Position numbers and translations under genes: made by a program. The notes below the pieces were generated by a model. That model did not search any database, had not been told where the DNA came from, and was given only the letters and a program-made list of their open reading frames with translations. Positions 1 to 9,304 of a DNA stretch of 64,000 nt are shown here, piece after piece (the first letter of the stretch is position 1; every line of letters begins with the position of its first letter). Origin of the DNA: Dethiobacter alkaliphilus (lineage in GTDB: Bacteria > Bacillota > Dethiobacteria > DTU022 > UBA8154); the NCBI GenBank assembly GCA_016841605.1, contig JAENYV010000001.1, positions 1 to 64,000 of the forward strand, read 5' to 3'.

Positions 1-237
<237 letters not shown>

Positions 238-244
238 CTAAACA

Positions 245-283
245 GGGATGCCTTCCATATTGAAGGCATCCCAATATTTTTTT
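245..283 (+). terminator. Rho-independent terminator after the collagen-like gene
   Basis: A perfect 11-bp stem (245-255 with 262-272) and a 6-base loop are followed by a T-rich run to 283. It lies 28 bases after the collagen-gene stop. Confidence 0.9.
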
Positions 284-332
284 ATAACATTAAATACAAA
301 TAGCTTATAATCGGTAAAGATATTGATCTTTA

Positions 333-360
333 ACAACATTATGGGCACCTGCATATGATA
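333..360 (+). promoter_or_regulatory. SigK-type promoter for the first glycosyltransferase operon
   Basis: AC at 333-334, a 17-base spacer, and CATATGATA at 352-360 match the mother-cell SigK pattern AC-N16/17-CATAnnnTA. It lies 60-130 bases before the candidate starts of the next gene. It is one of four exact matches in the island. Confidence 0.6.
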
Positions 361-491
361 TTTATGAAGTTTACTTTGTATGGTTACGGCTGTATGTTAA
401 AACTATTTGATCATTAAAGGTGAAAGATATGTCTTTTCTGGATACATACGGCCTTAAATGTTTTCAACAAGAGAAAGAAAGGAATGGCGAA

Positions 492-1574
492 ATGATTACC
501 ATTAGTCTATGTATGATTGTTAAAAATGAAGAAGAGACACTTGCTCGCTGTTTGGATACCATTAATGATATTGTTGATGAAATTAATATCGTGGATACGG
601 GTTCATCGGATCGAACAAAAGAAATTGCCGGACAATATACGGATCGTGTTTTTGATTTTACCTGGATAAATGATTTTGCTGCAGCCCGAACTGAATCCTT
701 CAAATATGCGACAAAAGATTATATTTTATACCTGGATGCGGATGATGTAATTCTGGAAGAAGATCGAGTCAAATTAAAGGAGTTGAAAGAAACCCTTGAT
801 CCGTCTGTCGATTCAGTTTCTATGTATTACAATGCAGGTACGGACGAATTTGGTAATGTTACATTAAAATTTCGACGTAATCGTCTTGTTAAGCGGGAAA
901 AAAATTATCAATGGCGGGGGGATTGTCACCAGTATTTAGATGTGCACGGGAAAATTATCAATTCGGACATTGCTGTAACCCATAAAAAAATTCGTCATGC
1001 GGTTGGCCGGACCATTTCCATTTATGACCAAAAGATAGCACGAGGAGATATATTTACAGCAAGAGACTACTTTTATTATGGAAACGAATTAAGGGAAAAC
1101 GGGCACTATGAAAAGGCCATAGAAAGCTATGAAAAAAACATATCCTTCAAAGAAGGATGGGTCGAAGATAAGATATTTGCCTGTATCTTTCAAGCAGACT
1201 GTTATCGTTATCTTGGAGATATGCAAAATGAGCTGTCGTCATTGTTTCGTTCTTTTCAATTTTCAGCACCCAGGGCGGAAGCATGCAGCCGTATAGGCTA
1301 TAATTTTCAACGGAGGAGGGAGTATAAAACGGCTGCTTACTGGTATGAATCGGCTGTACAACAGGTTCCGGATCATGAACGATGGAGTTTTATCTATCTC
1401 ACCTATTATACCTGGTACCCCCATCTGCAACTGTGCGTTTGCTACTATAATTTAAAAGACTTTCAAAAGGCTTATGAACATAATGAACAGGCCGGAAAGT
1501 ATCGGCCTGAAGACAAGAGAGTACTGCACAATAAAAAATTACTTGAGGGGATACTGGGAAAACAGGAGAAGTAA
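492..1574 (+). CDS. GT2 glycosyltransferase with C-terminal TPR repeats
   Basis: A GT-A fold family 2 glycosyltransferase, about 360 residues from this start. The N-terminal part has the opening strand ISLCMIVKNEE, then VDTGSSDRT and the metal/nucleotide site LDADD. From about residue 195 the protein becomes helical with repeated Y-x-x-x-G and A-x-x-x-Y patterns typical of TPR motifs, as in SunS-like and surface-glycan transferases. I chose ATG 492 because AAAGGA lies 8 bases upstream and the GT2 core begins there. ATG 429, behind AAAGGTG, or GTG 420 would add 21 or 24 residues. It probably adds sugars to a spore-surface protein such as the collagen-like one upstream. Donor and acceptor are unknown. 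Confidence 0.8.
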   Translation: MITISLCMIVKNEEETLARCLDTINDIVDEINIVDTGSSDRTKEIAGQYTDRVFDFTWINDFAAARTESFKYATKDYILYLDADDVILEEDRVKLKELKETLDPSVDSVSMYYNAGTDEFGNVTLKFRRNRLVKREKNYQWRGDCHQYLDVHGKIINSDIAVTHKKIRHAVGRTISIYDQKIARGDIFTARDYFYYGNELRENGHYEKAIESYEKNISFKEGWVEDKIFACIFQADCYRYLGDMQNELSSLFRSFQFSAPRAEACSRIGYNFQRRREYKTAAYWYESAVQQVPDHERWSFIYLTYYTWYPHLQLCVCYYNLKDFQKAYEHNEQAGKYRPEDKRVLHNKKLLEGILGKQEK

Positions 1575-1590
1575 AGGGAGATTTAGCAAG

Positions 1591-2604
1591 ATGCAAAAGC
1601 GAATTATAGATTATGATTATGTGCTCAATTCATTGAATAAACTGCGTCCGGGCTTTGGTCTTGAAACTAACGGTAAAGGTCCTATGGATTTACCCATGGC
1701 TTATGGTCTGATTGCTTCTGCAAGTGCTATGCGAAAAGATGTTCAAACCGCGATATTGGCTGCGAACTGGTTGGTCGATAACCCTGCATCTGAATGCAAA
1801 CCGGGTTGGGGGCTCGGATGGGCCTATGATGCATTCCGGGATGGATCGATTAATCCTGCTGATACTGTCTACGGTATAACAACAGCATTAGCAGTGGATG
1901 GACTAATTCGAACATATAAACTTGTAGGTGATAAACGTTTTTTAACAGTTGCTGTTAAAGCTTTGGAATATTATGCGAACTATATAAATTTGCGAGGTAC
2001 TTCTCTAACGTTCTGGTATAGCGATCAGCTCCAGGATAAATTGTATGATGCGCATAATGTAACATCTATGCTCATGGGACAATATGCAGACGTGGGCTGT
2101 TTAACCGGGAACAACGATTTTATAAGAATTGCCGAAGGTGCTCTGAATAATTTAAAAACAAACGTAAAAGAGGAGCAAAATTATTGTTTTTGGCATTATG
2201 CTGAAGGTATCAAAAGGGTAAGCCCTAACTGTCTTGTTCACGTTTCTTATATTGTTTACGGATTATGGAAGTATGTTAGTTCTATGAAAAGGAGTTATAA
2301 TTTACTGGAACAAGCCGGCAGATATCTGGATGGTTTTGTTACGGATAGCGGTGTTTTAGAGTTTCACCCCCATCATGTACTGCGGGGAATTAAGGGGCGA
2401 CGCGCCCGGAGTTGGGGATTAGGTATGCTTCTATTTATCTCCACACTTCTTGAAAACGAGAAAATGCGAGAAAAAATATTGACGTTTTTACCTGAATATG
2501 AATTTTCAAAGCAACGGTTTTCGTACCAATACGGCGATAAATTACACAGTCCACGTTCGGTAGCGTATCTTCTGCTCGGTCTTGCCCCGTCTTCCGTTTA
2601 TTGA
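1591..2604 (+). CDS. Six-hairpin (alpha/alpha)6-type glycan-acting protein, unassigned
   Basis: A 337-residue soluble protein without signal peptide or membrane segment. It has repeated helix pairs with aromatic and Gly-rich turns (WGLGWAYDAF, DTVYGITTAL, LTFWYSDQ, RARSWGLGMLL), the look of alpha/alpha-barrel glycosidases and epimerases. I cannot name the family. The start at ATG 1591 has GGGAG ten bases upstream; an in-frame ATG at 1474 lies inside the previous gene and has no ribosome site. It follows the GT2 gene by 16 bases and precedes the GT4-GT2 gene by 22, so it is in the same operon and probably modifies or trims the glycan. Confidence 0.5.
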   Translation: MQKRIIDYDYVLNSLNKLRPGFGLETNGKGPMDLPMAYGLIASASAMRKDVQTAILAANWLVDNPASECKPGWGLGWAYDAFRDGSINPADTVYGITTALAVDGLIRTYKLVGDKRFLTVAVKALEYYANYINLRGTSLTFWYSDQLQDKLYDAHNVTSMLMGQYADVGCLTGNNDFIRIAEGALNNLKTNVKEEQNYCFWHYAEGIKRVSPNCLVHVSYIVYGLWKYVSSMKRSYNLLEQAGRYLDGFVTDSGVLEFHPHHVLRGIKGRRARSWGLGMLLFISTLLENEKMREKILTFLPEYEFSKQRFSYQYGDKLHSPRSVAYLLLGLAPSSVY

Positions 2605-2626
2605 ATAGAGATAAGGAGTGTTATTT

Positions 2627-4651
2627 TTGACAAATTCGTTGGAGCTTCCATCAGAATGTGAAAAAAAGCTTAATCGATTAAAAATAGTTTTTTTTGTTAA
2701 ACCCGGGTTGGATGCGTTTTTAAATCCTGTGGTTGAACAGCTTTCCCGGACCTACTGCACGCTAAAAGTTGTGGTTAAGGATATGAAACAAATAGATGAG
2801 GGGATGAAGTGGGCGGATATCTGCTGGTTTGAATGGTGCGATGATTTAGTTATCTATGGAAGTAGGTTGTCTCAAGCGAATAATAAAAAAGTGATTTGCA
2901 GACTGCACAGCTATGAAGCTTTCACTAACAATCTCAGGATGGTTTACTGGGAAACGATAGACCGTGTAATTTTTGTGGGAAAACCGATTAAAGACTATGT
3001 ATTAAAGCAAGTTGCCCAGCTTAAAGGAAATAAAACAATTATCATAGAAAACGGGGTAGATTTAAATAAGTTCACTTTCAGGACCCGGAAAAAAGGATTT
3101 AAAATCGCTTATGTTGGCTACATCAATTATAAAAAAGGCCCCATGCTTTTGCTTCACGCTTTTAAAGCCGTACATGAGAAGGATCCAAGATATACCCTTC
3201 ATATTGCCGGAACCTATCAGGATAGACGGTATGCCTTGTATTTCAACCAAATGATCGAGGATTTGCATTTAACAGACAGTATAAAATTTGATGGATGGCA
3301 AAGCGATGTTAATCAATACCTGGAGGACAAAGACTATATTATTTCGACAAGTCTTTTTGAAACCCAGCACATGTCTGTAATGGAGGGAATGGCTAAAGGA
3401 CTCAAGCCTCTTGTGCATAATTTTTACGGCGCTAAAGAAATCTATGACGCATCTTATGTTTGGAGTACAATCAATGAATTAGTTGATATGGTTACATCAG
3501 AGCATTATTTCCCGAAAACTTACCGTTTGTTTATTGAAAAACGTTATACGCTGGAAAACCAGATGGGTAAAATTAAAGAAATGATGCAAAAAATTGATAT
3601 ACAGAAAACGTCCCTTTTTGACTTGCCTGAAGAAAACATCCCCAAAATAACAGTAGGAATAATAAATTATAATTACAGCGATTATCTGGAGCAATGCCTT
3701 GAATCGGTTTTAAAGCAAACCTATCCAAATCTCGAAATTATTTTTGTTGATGATTGTTCTACCGACGGTTCGCTGGAGAAAATAAGCGGCTATGAAGAAA
3801 AATATGGAAACATAAGGGCTATCTTTCACGAAGAAAACCTGGAGATGCCCGATATTGCTATGCAAGAAATTTTTCAAGAAGCAAAAGGCGAATATGTATT
3901 ATTGTTAAGCGCGGATGATTTTCTGTTACATGACAAGGTCCTGGAGGATTATTTTCAGTGTTTAGTTGAACAACAGGATTTGGACTATGTGTATGGTAAC
4001 TTATTGCTGGTAGATAAAAACGGAAAAACCTTAAGCGAATGGAACTATAAATCCTACAATAATAATGGTGTGGTGAAACATATTTTTCAAAGGGGCGGGT
4101 CCGGAGTCATTCCCATGGTAGGGTTGTTTAAACTTTCGTTTTACCGGGATAATAATTATTCATGGATCGTTGATCCGGCAAAACCTATAGCCGGTGATAC
4201 CTTAAATTGTCTGATAAATATAAAACGAGGATGGAAACATTATCATTTGAATAAACCGGCCTTATGCTATCGCAAGCATGATCGGAACCTGTCATACAGC
4301 GGTTCTTATGATGTGGATAAACGAATTAAGTCCATGATTTATTTAATGGAGTATATTATACGCGAATTTAGTGAGGAAGTATACCTGCCGCATATTAAAT
4401 GGGATCAACTTGCCGGCAATGAATATCTCGCTTTAAAAAAGTATACTATTGGTCAATTCTACTGGAAGATGGTTAAAAGCTATCTAAACAATATTTATAC
4501 AAAACATCTCGATCACGAAGCAAAGAAAAAATGTGTCAAACCATTGCTCAATAAGGTGAACGAATACTTTCAAGAGAGCTTGACTTGTAATGAAATCTAT
4601 AAAGCAAATATTACTGCCATAGAAAAGGAAATTGCTACTTTATGCTTTTAA
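2627..4651 (+). CDS. Two-domain glycosyltransferase, GT4-like plus GT2
   Basis: A 674-residue fusion. Residues about 20-320 are a GT-B (family 4-like) domain: a Rossmann start (LKIVFFVKPGL), ENGVDLNKF, KIAYVGYINYKKGP and the ISTSLFETQHMSVMEGMAKG nucleotide-sugar region. From about residue 345 a GT2 domain begins (ITVGIINYNYSDYL, VDDCSTDGS, SADDF). The start is TTG 2627, with AAGGAG about 8 bases upstream; an in-frame GTG at 2618 overlaps that site. The C-terminal GT2 half closely resembles the separate gene at 12367-13380 (shared GVIPM and GDT-N motifs, and EE-YLP-IKW near the end). Its last 17 bases overlap the end of the opposing methyltransferase gene. Confidence 0.85.
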   Translation: MTNSLELPSECEKKLNRLKIVFFVKPGLDAFLNPVVEQLSRTYCTLKVVVKDMKQIDEGMKWADICWFEWCDDLVIYGSRLSQANNKKVICRLHSYEAFTNNLRMVYWETIDRVIFVGKPIKDYVLKQVAQLKGNKTIIIENGVDLNKFTFRTRKKGFKIAYVGYINYKKGPMLLLHAFKAVHEKDPRYTLHIAGTYQDRRYALYFNQMIEDLHLTDSIKFDGWQSDVNQYLEDKDYIISTSLFETQHMSVMEGMAKGLKPLVHNFYGAKEIYDASYVWSTINELVDMVTSEHYFPKTYRLFIEKRYTLENQMGKIKEMMQKIDIQKTSLFDLPEENIPKITVGIINYNYSDYLEQCLESVLKQTYPNLEIIFVDDCSTDGSLEKISGYEEKYGNIRAIFHEENLEMPDIAMQEIFQEAKGEYVLLLSADDFLLHDKVLEDYFQCLVEQQDLDYVYGNLLLVDKNGKTLSEWNYKSYNNNGVVKHIFQRGGSGVIPMVGLFKLSFYRDNNYSWIVDPAKPIAGDTLNCLINIKRGWKHYHLNKPALCYRKHDRNLSYSGSYDVDKRIKSMIYLMEYIIREFSEEVYLPHIKWDQLAGNEYLALKKYTIGQFYWKMVKSYLNNIYTKHLDHEAKKKCVKPLLNKVNEYFQESLTCNEIYKANITAIEKEIATLCF

Positions 4652-5210
4652 CTAAATAAAGAGTATTCTGTTTGCTTACATTGAAAGAGTAAATATCATT
4701 CATTCGCAGGATTTTTCCGTATCTTCTTGTAATATCGGTTTTTTTCTTAAAAAATCTGACGTGACTCTCGGAATTAAAATTTGGAACGGAAAATAAAACT
4801 ATGCTGGCTTTTCTAATTTTATTTAAAAGAAAAAGATCTTCAGTGAGATGTTCCAACACTTCAAGTAAAATAACAATATTATATTGGTCCTGATAAATCT
4901 GAGATTGATAGGCATTTTCAACAAAAAAAAACTCAGCAAAACGCTCGTTGGTTCTTTTTGCCAAACTGATCGCTTCTTGACTATAATCAATACCTTTATA
5001 TTCAAAGATTCCGTGATCAAACAACAGGTTGGCAAACTGACCGGCCCCGCACCCAATTTCTATTATTTTAGGCTCTTTTACCTCTTTAACCAGTTCGAGA
5101 GCCTTTTCCCAGAGTGGCAAATATAGGCTCTCCTTATAGCTTTTATGATATAAATTTTTATAGCCGCCCTGGAGATAGGCTTTGTTATAAAAATGTTCAT
5201 CTTTTTCCAT
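4635..5210 (-). CDS. Class I SAM-dependent methyltransferase
   Basis: A 191-residue protein with the SAM-binding motif IIEIGCGAGQFANLL, the acidic end of strand 2 (YKGIDYSQEA) and VILLEVLEHL, as in the UbiE/Methyltransf_11-23 group. It starts 4 bases after the stop of the CgeB-like gene, so both are expressed together. Methylation of a glycan is a reasonable role; the substrate is unknown. Confidence 0.8.
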   Translation of the reverse strand: MEKDEHFYNKAYLQGGYKNLYHKSYKESLYLPLWEKALELVKEVKEPKIIEIGCGAGQFANLLFDHGIFEYKGIDYSQEAISLAKRTNERFAEFFFVENAYQSQIYQDQYNIVILLEVLEHLTEDLFLLNKIRKASIVLFSVPNFNSESHVRFFKKKTDITRRYGKILRMNDIYSFNVSKQNTLYLVKSIK

Positions 5211-5214
5211 TTGT

Positions 5215-6201
5215 TTACTCTATGCTCTCCTTTTCCTTTAAATATTCTTCAATAAAACAAATAAATTGTTTTGCCCGCGCTTCATTAGTATGATATTTAT
5301 GCATAAAAGCGTAGCCGTTATCCGTAATTCTATTTCTTTCTTTTTTGTTTTTGCTGTAGTACATTGCTTTTTTATAAAGATTGTCGGTATCACAGGCTAC
5401 AAAGTTTTCTCCATCTTTAAACCCTAACTCCAAAATATCGGGATTCGGCTCTGCTAAAAGCAAAGTTCTACACCCCGGTGCTTCAAAAAATTTGTTAACA
5501 GGATATTGAACAATTCCTCCACAGGTAAAAAAAATTTCGGATCGGTTTAGTTCTTGCGCAAAGTTTTCATTAACCATATGAGCACTACGGGTACGATGTC
5601 CCGGGTGTTTATTAAATTTAAAACCTTCCGCCTGCCCCAATTGCTTTAAGACTTCTTCTCTGAATTTGTATCGTCCTTTTGGCGGATGGCTGACTTTATC
5701 ATAATGAACTAATCCCATAAGTAGAAATTTAATGTTTTTTTCCAGATTCCAATCTTTAAAAGTATCGGGATCAATAGAAAACGGTACCCACCTGAGCTTT
5801 TCTGAAAATGTTGAATACTCCTTTAAAAAAGGATTTTTTGTCACGGAGAATATCAGGTCAATTTTATTGTTTATAAAATATTGAACCCTTGTGTTCTTTT
5901 TCCAGTGAACATCTATGACATAACATCCCTTAGGAATATTTATTTCCGCAAGACCCGTAATCGTTGGAGCGAAAAAGCCTCCCCAGGCCAGATCATAATG
6001 CAGAATAAAATCCGGTGTTACGCCTATTTTCTTAATAATATCAAAAATGTTCCCATTCTGATCCCAGTAGTAAACCTCGGCAAATTGTTCCAATGCCTTG
6101 ATCATCTTATATTTCATTTTGTGTTTTAAAAAAACTTTACCAAAATTTTTGATAAGAATTAATATTTTTAGTTTTAATTTTGGAGCCATCCTATTATTCA
6201 T
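5215..6201 (-). CDS. CgeB-like glycosyltransferase
   Basis: A 328-residue GT-B-like protein. It lacks the usual long N-terminal Rossmann signature but has VPFSIDPDTF, KFLLMGLVHYD, RSEIFFTCGG and the C-terminal FEAPGCRTLLLAEPN region seen in CgeB/DUF3880-type spore glycosyltransferases. B. subtilis CgeB acts in the outermost spore layer under SigK. ATG 6201 is the start used; ATG 6189 is an alternative and the ribosome sites are weak. A SigK-type promoter lies just upstream. A relative is at 16949-17986. Confidence 0.7.
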   Translation of the reverse strand: MNNRMAPKLKLKILILIKNFGKVFLKHKMKYKMIKALEQFAEVYYWDQNGNIFDIIKKIGVTPDFILHYDLAWGGFFAPTITGLAEINIPKGCYVIDVHWKKNTRVQYFINNKIDLIFSVTKNPFLKEYSTFSEKLRWVPFSIDPDTFKDWNLEKNIKFLLMGLVHYDKVSHPPKGRYKFREEVLKQLGQAEGFKFNKHPGHRTRSAHMVNENFAQELNRSEIFFTCGGIVQYPVNKFFEAPGCRTLLLAEPNPDILELGFKDGENFVACDTDNLYKKAMYYSKNKKERNRITDNGYAFMHKYHTNEARAKQFICFIEEYLKEKESIE

Positions 6202-6221
6202 CCTAATTACACTTTTTAATA

Positions 6222-6249
6222 TAGGTTATGGATAAACCATATATTATGT
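6222..6249 (-). promoter_or_regulatory. SigK-type promoter for the CgeB-like/methyltransferase pair
   Basis: On the minus strand AC (6249-6248), 17 bases, then CATAACCTA (6230-6222). The gene starts at 6201. Most of the surrounding 33 bases are shared with the promoter at 13403-13430. Confidence 0.65.
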
Positions 6250-6279
6250 TACAGATGAAAAGATATGAACAAATCAATA

Positions 6280-6306
6280 ACATTCGTTGCAAACCCGAAT
6301 ATAATA
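6280..6306 (+). promoter_or_regulatory. Possible SigK-type promoter for the 6400 operon
   Basis: AC at 6280, a 16-base spacer, AATATAATA at 6298-6306. It has one mismatch to CATAnnnTA and lies about 95 bases before the gene. Confidence 0.35.
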
Positions 6307-6399
6307 ATGTAACAAACAAACTTCGGAGTGTCCGGGGTTGCAGCGAGCACTATAAAGTATGTTTAAGAAGCGGAAACTCGAAGGGTTGGATGAAAGGGA

Positions 6400-7455
6400 A
6401 TGAAAATTCTTTTTGTGCAGAAATATCCTTGTATAAGAAACTGGAAAATGGCTCGTGCCCTAAAGGCAAAAGGGTTCAATGTTGATTTGGCCTATACTAT
6501 TTCAACGGCAAGTCGGATTTACAGCGGTTTAAGCGATGATGTTTATGCTCGCTGCATAAAAGTCGGATCTGAAGAAGAACTAAAAGAGCTGGCCTGCAAT
6601 TATGATCTTGTGCACAGCCATAATGAGCCGGACAATTTAACGGTGGCTTTGCTTCCGGTAGGGGTTCCGGTAATCCACGACTCCCACGACATGATTTCTC
6701 TGCGACCGAATCCTGATAAAAAAGCGCAGAAAAAAGTGGAGCTCCTTGAAGATGCCGCGCATCGCGGGGCAGCGGGCAGGGTGTACGTCAGCGATTATAT
6801 GTTAAAGGTAGCTGTGGAGCGCTATAATGTAGATCCACAAAAAAGCATCGTTTTTGAAAATTATGTAGATGATAATGATATTCCGGCTTCTTTACCGCCT
6901 CATACAGCAGAAGAGGGAACCCATATTATTTATCAAGGTAGTTTGAGTATAAGAGGAACGCACAGGGATTATAGCTCAATATTTTCCAGCCTTAATGCTG
7001 CCGGTATTCATTTGCATGTTTATCCTACTCCTAATCGGGTTAAATTTGCAAATTTATTACAAAAATCTTCATATTTACATCTTCATAAACCTGTTTCTCC
7101 CTTAAGGATTATTGAGGAGATCGCACAATATGATTTCGGCATAATTCCTTTTAATATTACTCCCCAAAACAGAGTGTTTTTAAACCAGAGTATGCCCAAC
7201 AAATTATTTGAATATCTGGCTGCCGGTTTGCCTGTTATCGCCCCCCGGCTTTATAGCCTGGAAAAATTTATATGTTCAACCAATGCAGGTATTATATATG
7301 ACCATCCTGCGGAGATCCCCGCACGTCTTGATGAATTAACTACAATTAGAAATACGGCAAATGTGAGGCGGTTTGCCCGATCTTATCAGGAAGAAATAAT
7401 GCGCCTTATTGATTTTTATGATCTCATTGTATCGAGTAAAGGAAGAAAAAAATGA
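6400..7455 (+). CDS. GT4-like glycosyltransferase
   Basis: A 351-residue GT-B protein: MKILFVQKYP start, DLVHSHNEPDNL, VIHDSHDM, then a C-terminal domain with IIYQGSLS, FGIIPFN and the PNKLFEYLAAGLPVIAP motif that binds the nucleotide-sugar donor. AAAGGG sits 1 base before the ATG, an awkward spacing, but no better in-frame start lies upstream. The stop overlaps the start of wecB by 4 bases (ATGA), indicating translational coupling. Likely builds a surface glycan containing the sugar supplied by the next gene. Confidence 0.85.
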   Translation: MKILFVQKYPCIRNWKMARALKAKGFNVDLAYTISTASRIYSGLSDDVYARCIKVGSEEELKELACNYDLVHSHNEPDNLTVALLPVGVPVIHDSHDMISLRPNPDKKAQKKVELLEDAAHRGAAGRVYVSDYMLKVAVERYNVDPQKSIVFENYVDDNDIPASLPPHTAEEGTHIIYQGSLSIRGTHRDYSSIFSSLNAAGIHLHVYPTPNRVKFANLLQKSSYLHLHKPVSPLRIIEEIAQYDFGIIPFNITPQNRVFLNQSMPNKLFEYLAAGLPVIAPRLYSLEKFICSTNAGIIYDHPAEIPARLDELTTIRNTANVRRFARSYQEEIMRLIDFYDLIVSSKGRKK

Positions 7456-8543
7456 AAAAAAAAATCTTAACAATAGTGGGGACCAGACCCCAGTTTATCA
7501 AAGCTGCTCTTATTTCCAAACTTTTACGGAAAAGTAGAACAAAGACAGAAGTGCTTGTTCATACAGGACAGCACTATGATGATAACCTTTCAGCAGTTTT
7601 TTTTAAGGAAATGGAGTTGCCGGCTCCCGATTACAATTTAAATGTGGGCTCCGGTAGCCACGCCGAACAAACCGGAACGATGTTGATTATGATTGAGAAA
7701 ATAATATTGAAGGAAAAGCCCACTCTGGTCCTGGTCTATGGGGATACAAATTCTACTCTGGCAGGGGCACTGGCAACAGCAAAGTTTCATATTCCCCTTG
7801 TTCATATAGAAGCCGGTCCCCGTTCTTTTAACAGGAAGATGCCGGAGGAGATTAATCGCATTATCACAGACCATCTTTCCTGTTTTCTTTTTGCACCAAC
7901 AGCCAGGTCAGCGCTTAACCTTTATCAAGAAGGGATACCCGCAGACCGTGTTTCTAATACCGGTGATATTCTGTACGATCTATTTCTTTATTATAGCTCT
8001 TTTGCTAAGCGAAGCACTGTTTTAGAACAGTTGGGCATCAAGGAAAAAAAATATTTGCTATTGACAATTCACCGGGCTGAAAATACGGATAACAGCCGGC
8101 GTCTTCGCCACATTGTCGAAGCGCTGAATATGCTTACTTCGAAATACCCGGTTATCGCGGCTTTGCATCCGCGTACCCGTGCAGCCCTTAAAGTGAATGC
8201 GCTGGAACTAGGGCAAAATATTATACCCATTAAACCTCTCGGGTATTTAGATATGTATAAATTGGAGAAAAGTGCTCGCCTGATTATTACTGATTCAGGA
8301 GGAGTCCAGAGAGAAGCCTTATTTCATAGAGTACCTTGTGTAACGCTGCGCATGGAGACCGAATGGCCCGAAACAGTACAATGTGGATGGTCACGGCTTT
8401 TGCCTCCCAATTCGGACTTAGGAATACTTTTAAAAAAAGAAGTAGAGCATCCTTGGAAAGGTTCTCTGCTGAAGGTAAATTTTTTTGGTGATGGAACCGC
8501 AGCCCGCAAGATGGTAAGTCTTCTTGATCAGTTTGTTTCCTAA
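7452..8543 (+). CDS. wecB: UDP-N-acetylglucosamine 2-epimerase (non-hydrolysing)
   Basis: Interconverts UDP-GlcNAc and UDP-ManNAc in the cytoplasm. At 363 residues it is of family length. Motifs in order: VGTRPQFIKAA, HTGQHYDD, VYGDTNST, HIEAGPRSF, MPEEINRIITDHLS, TIHRAENTD, DSGGVQREA. The Glu, His and Arg residues of the active site are in place. It sits between a GT4 gene and a methyltransferase gene, so ManNAc or a derivative is probably added to the surface glycan. A second, different epimerase is encoded at 10169-11293. Confidence 0.93.
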   Translation: MKKKILTIVGTRPQFIKAALISKLLRKSRTKTEVLVHTGQHYDDNLSAVFFKEMELPAPDYNLNVGSGSHAEQTGTMLIMIEKIILKEKPTLVLVYGDTNSTLAGALATAKFHIPLVHIEAGPRSFNRKMPEEINRIITDHLSCFLFAPTARSALNLYQEGIPADRVSNTGDILYDLFLYYSSFAKRSTVLEQLGIKEKKYLLLTIHRAENTDNSRRLRHIVEALNMLTSKYPVIAALHPRTRAALKVNALELGQNIIPIKPLGYLDMYKLEKSARLIITDSGGVQREALFHRVPCVTLRMETEWPETVQCGWSRLLPPNSDLGILLKKEVEHPWKGSLLKVNFFGDGTAARKMVSLLDQFVS

Positions 8544-8576
8544 ATGATACTTAAAATGAAGAAAGGAAGATAGAAA

Positions 8577-9170
8577 ATGAACATAACCTGGCTGGTAGCA
8601 AATAAATTATTATTAGAAGTAACAAAAAAACTTGAGCCCGCAAAGACCATTCTTGATATTGGCTGCGGAATTCGCCCCCAGAAACTGGTTCAACCAGCAA
8701 TTCATATCTGTTGTGAACCCTTTGAACAATATGTTTCCTATTTACAAAAGGAAGTAATACCAAAAGCTAACTATGACTGTATTATATTAAAAACAAAATG
8801 GGAAGATGTAATAAATATTCTTCCACCTAAATCGGTTGATACAGTATTTTTACTTGATGTCATTGAACATTTAAATAAAAAGGATGGCCTTAACTTGTTA
8901 AAACCTACGGAAAAAATTGCTCGTCACCAGATTATTATTTTTTCTCCCCTGGGATTTTTCCCACAGGAACACCCTGATGGCAAAGACGCTTGGGGATTTG
9001 ATGGGGGAAGCTGGCAAACCCATAGATCAGGCTGGTGCCCGGAAGATTTTGATGAAACATGGGATATATATGCCTGCAAAGATTACCACAAAATGGACAA
9101 CATGGGTAATAGGCTTAAAGAACCTAAAGGGGCATTTTGGGCTATTAAAACTCATCCTGAAGCTAATTAG
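8577..9170 (+). CDS. Class I SAM-dependent methyltransferase
   Basis: A 197-residue protein with ILDIGCGIRPQ as SAM motif I and FLLDVIEHLNKKDG. The sequence then goes into IIIFSPLGFFPQEHPD, as in small methyltransferases of O-antigen and cell-surface clusters. A good AAAGGAAG site precedes ATG 8577. Last gene of the 6400-9170 operon. Confidence 0.75.
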   Translation: MNITWLVANKLLLEVTKKLEPAKTILDIGCGIRPQKLVQPAIHICCEPFEQYVSYLQKEVIPKANYDCIILKTKWEDVINILPPKSVDTVFLLDVIEHLNKKDGLNLLKPTEKIARHQIIIFSPLGFFPQEHPDGKDAWGFDGGSWQTHRSGWCPEDFDETWDIYACKDYHKMDNMGNRLKEPKGAFWAIKTHPEAN

Positions 9171-9228
9171 TTGAACCCATCATAAATTGTCACCATTAAA
9201 AGGCAATCAATCCAGGGACAATAAAACA

Positions 9229-9272
9229 GGAAGGGCGAGGTCACTTCCCTTGATAAGTGCCTTCACCCTTCC
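9229..9272. terminator. Hairpin between converging operons
   Basis: An imperfect stem, GGAAGGG at 9229-9235 with CCCTTCC at 9266-9272, continues inward through AAGTG/CACTT. It lies between two convergent genes. On the minus strand it is followed by TGTTTTATT. Probably a two-way terminator; the T run is weak. Confidence 0.45.
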
Positions 9273-9304
9273 GAAAGATCAAAGTTTTACTGCTATGCTT
9301 CCTC

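Noticed and set aside
6228-6485. 85-residue frame on the plus strand
   Set aside because: It overlaps the true GT4 start, has no ribosome site and covers the promoter region at 6222-6306.
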